This document shows, piece by piece, positions 63,932-64,000 of a DNA stretch of 64,000 bases (the stretch's first letter is position 1; each line of letters begins with the position of its first letter). The stretch is taken from contig NZ_PGCP01000015.1 of NCBI RefSeq assembly GCF_002812985.1, positions 107,882-171,881 on the forward strand, read 5' to 3'. This DNA comes from Aeromonas lusitana (lineage in GTDB: Bacteria > Pseudomonadota > Gammaproteobacteria > Enterobacterales > Aeromonadaceae). The translations under genes were made by a program, and so were the position numbers. The notes under the pieces were generated by a model that was not told where the DNA came from, searched no databases, and saw nothing but the letters and a program-made list of their open reading frames with translations.

Positions 63932-64000
63932 ATGTCTAAAGAAAAATTTGAGCGTAATAAACCGCACGTTAACGTGGGTACCATCGGCCACGTTGACCAC
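63932..64000 (+). CDS. tuf: Elongation factor Tu, N-terminal fragment (cut by window edge)
   Basis: Only 23 codons are visible: MSKEKFERNKPHVNVGTIGH and three more residues, the start of EF-Tu with the beginning of the G1 region (GHVDHGKTT). It delivers aminoacyl-tRNA to the ribosome. By position after the tRNA cluster it corresponds to tufB of E. coli. Confidence 0.97.
   Translation, partial: MSKEKFERNKPHVNVGTIGHVDH

Overview
The window is a gene-dense, GC-rich gammaproteobacterial chromosome segment. Gene content and order point to Aeromonas or a close relative. The supporting features are the murB-birA-coaA-tRNA-tuf block, pyrBI with a pyrL attenuator, the glrK-qseG-glrR operon, torCA, ktrAB, tsdBA and a full arcACBD arginine deiminase cluster with its own ArgR-type regulator. 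The genus call is inference from protein resemblance; no search was run. I see no insertion sequence, prophage, CRISPR array or rRNA.

Layout. 0-1.7 kb: the end of a chemoreceptor gene, a CsrB-type regulatory RNA on the minus strand and a small secreted protein. 2.5-8.1 kb: arginine deiminase pathway (arcA, arcC, arcB, an ArcD-like YfcC carrier) with a convergent argR-family gene. 8.2-9.9 kb: pyrI, pyrB and the pyrL leader/attenuator under a near-consensus promoter. 9.9-20.4 kb: mixed metabolism and sensing (ParB-like hypothetical, tRNA-Trp, decarboxylase-like protein, hydrolase, LysE/LysR pair, chemoreceptor, acetyltransferase, AraC/YqhD pair). 20.9-28.5 kb: pntAB, then a thiol cluster of cysteine desulfidase, cystine carrier and CoA-disulfide-reductase-like flavoprotein. 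28.7-34.2 kb: bamD divergent from rluD-pgeF-clpB, with a heat-shock promoter before clpB. 34.2-38.7 kb: metallo-hydrolase, tsdB-tsdA thiosulfate dehydrogenase genes, asnA with an unusually structured 3' region, and asnC. 39-46.4 kb: solute-binding protein, DUF2301 protein, CBS protein, folM/folK, a 30-residue membrane peptide, glrK-qseG-glrR, and a DUF1097 protein. 46.6-51.9 kb: msrPQ, a divergent PepSY pair, a PhoPQ-like two-component system and an acidic hypothetical with a duplicated 3' end. 52-60.1 kb: torCA, topB behind a LexA-type box, ktrAB. 60.3-64 kb: murB, birA, coaA, tRNA-Tyr, tRNA-Gly, a decayed tRNA-Thr and the start of tuf.

Themes. Several genes serve low-oxygen and redox life: arginine fermentation, TMAO respiration (TorCA), tetrathionate/thiosulfate chemistry (TsdBA), transhydrogenase, methionine sulfoxide repair (MsrPQ) and cysteine breakdown. 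The least expected signals are the tRNA-Thr relic that kept its acceptor stem and CCA but lost its anticodon loop, a run of five hairpins between tsdA and asnA, a GlrR without the GAFTGA loop, a pattern of short tandem duplications at gene 3' ends, and a perfect 11-bp operator-like dyad before the cysteine desulfidase gene.
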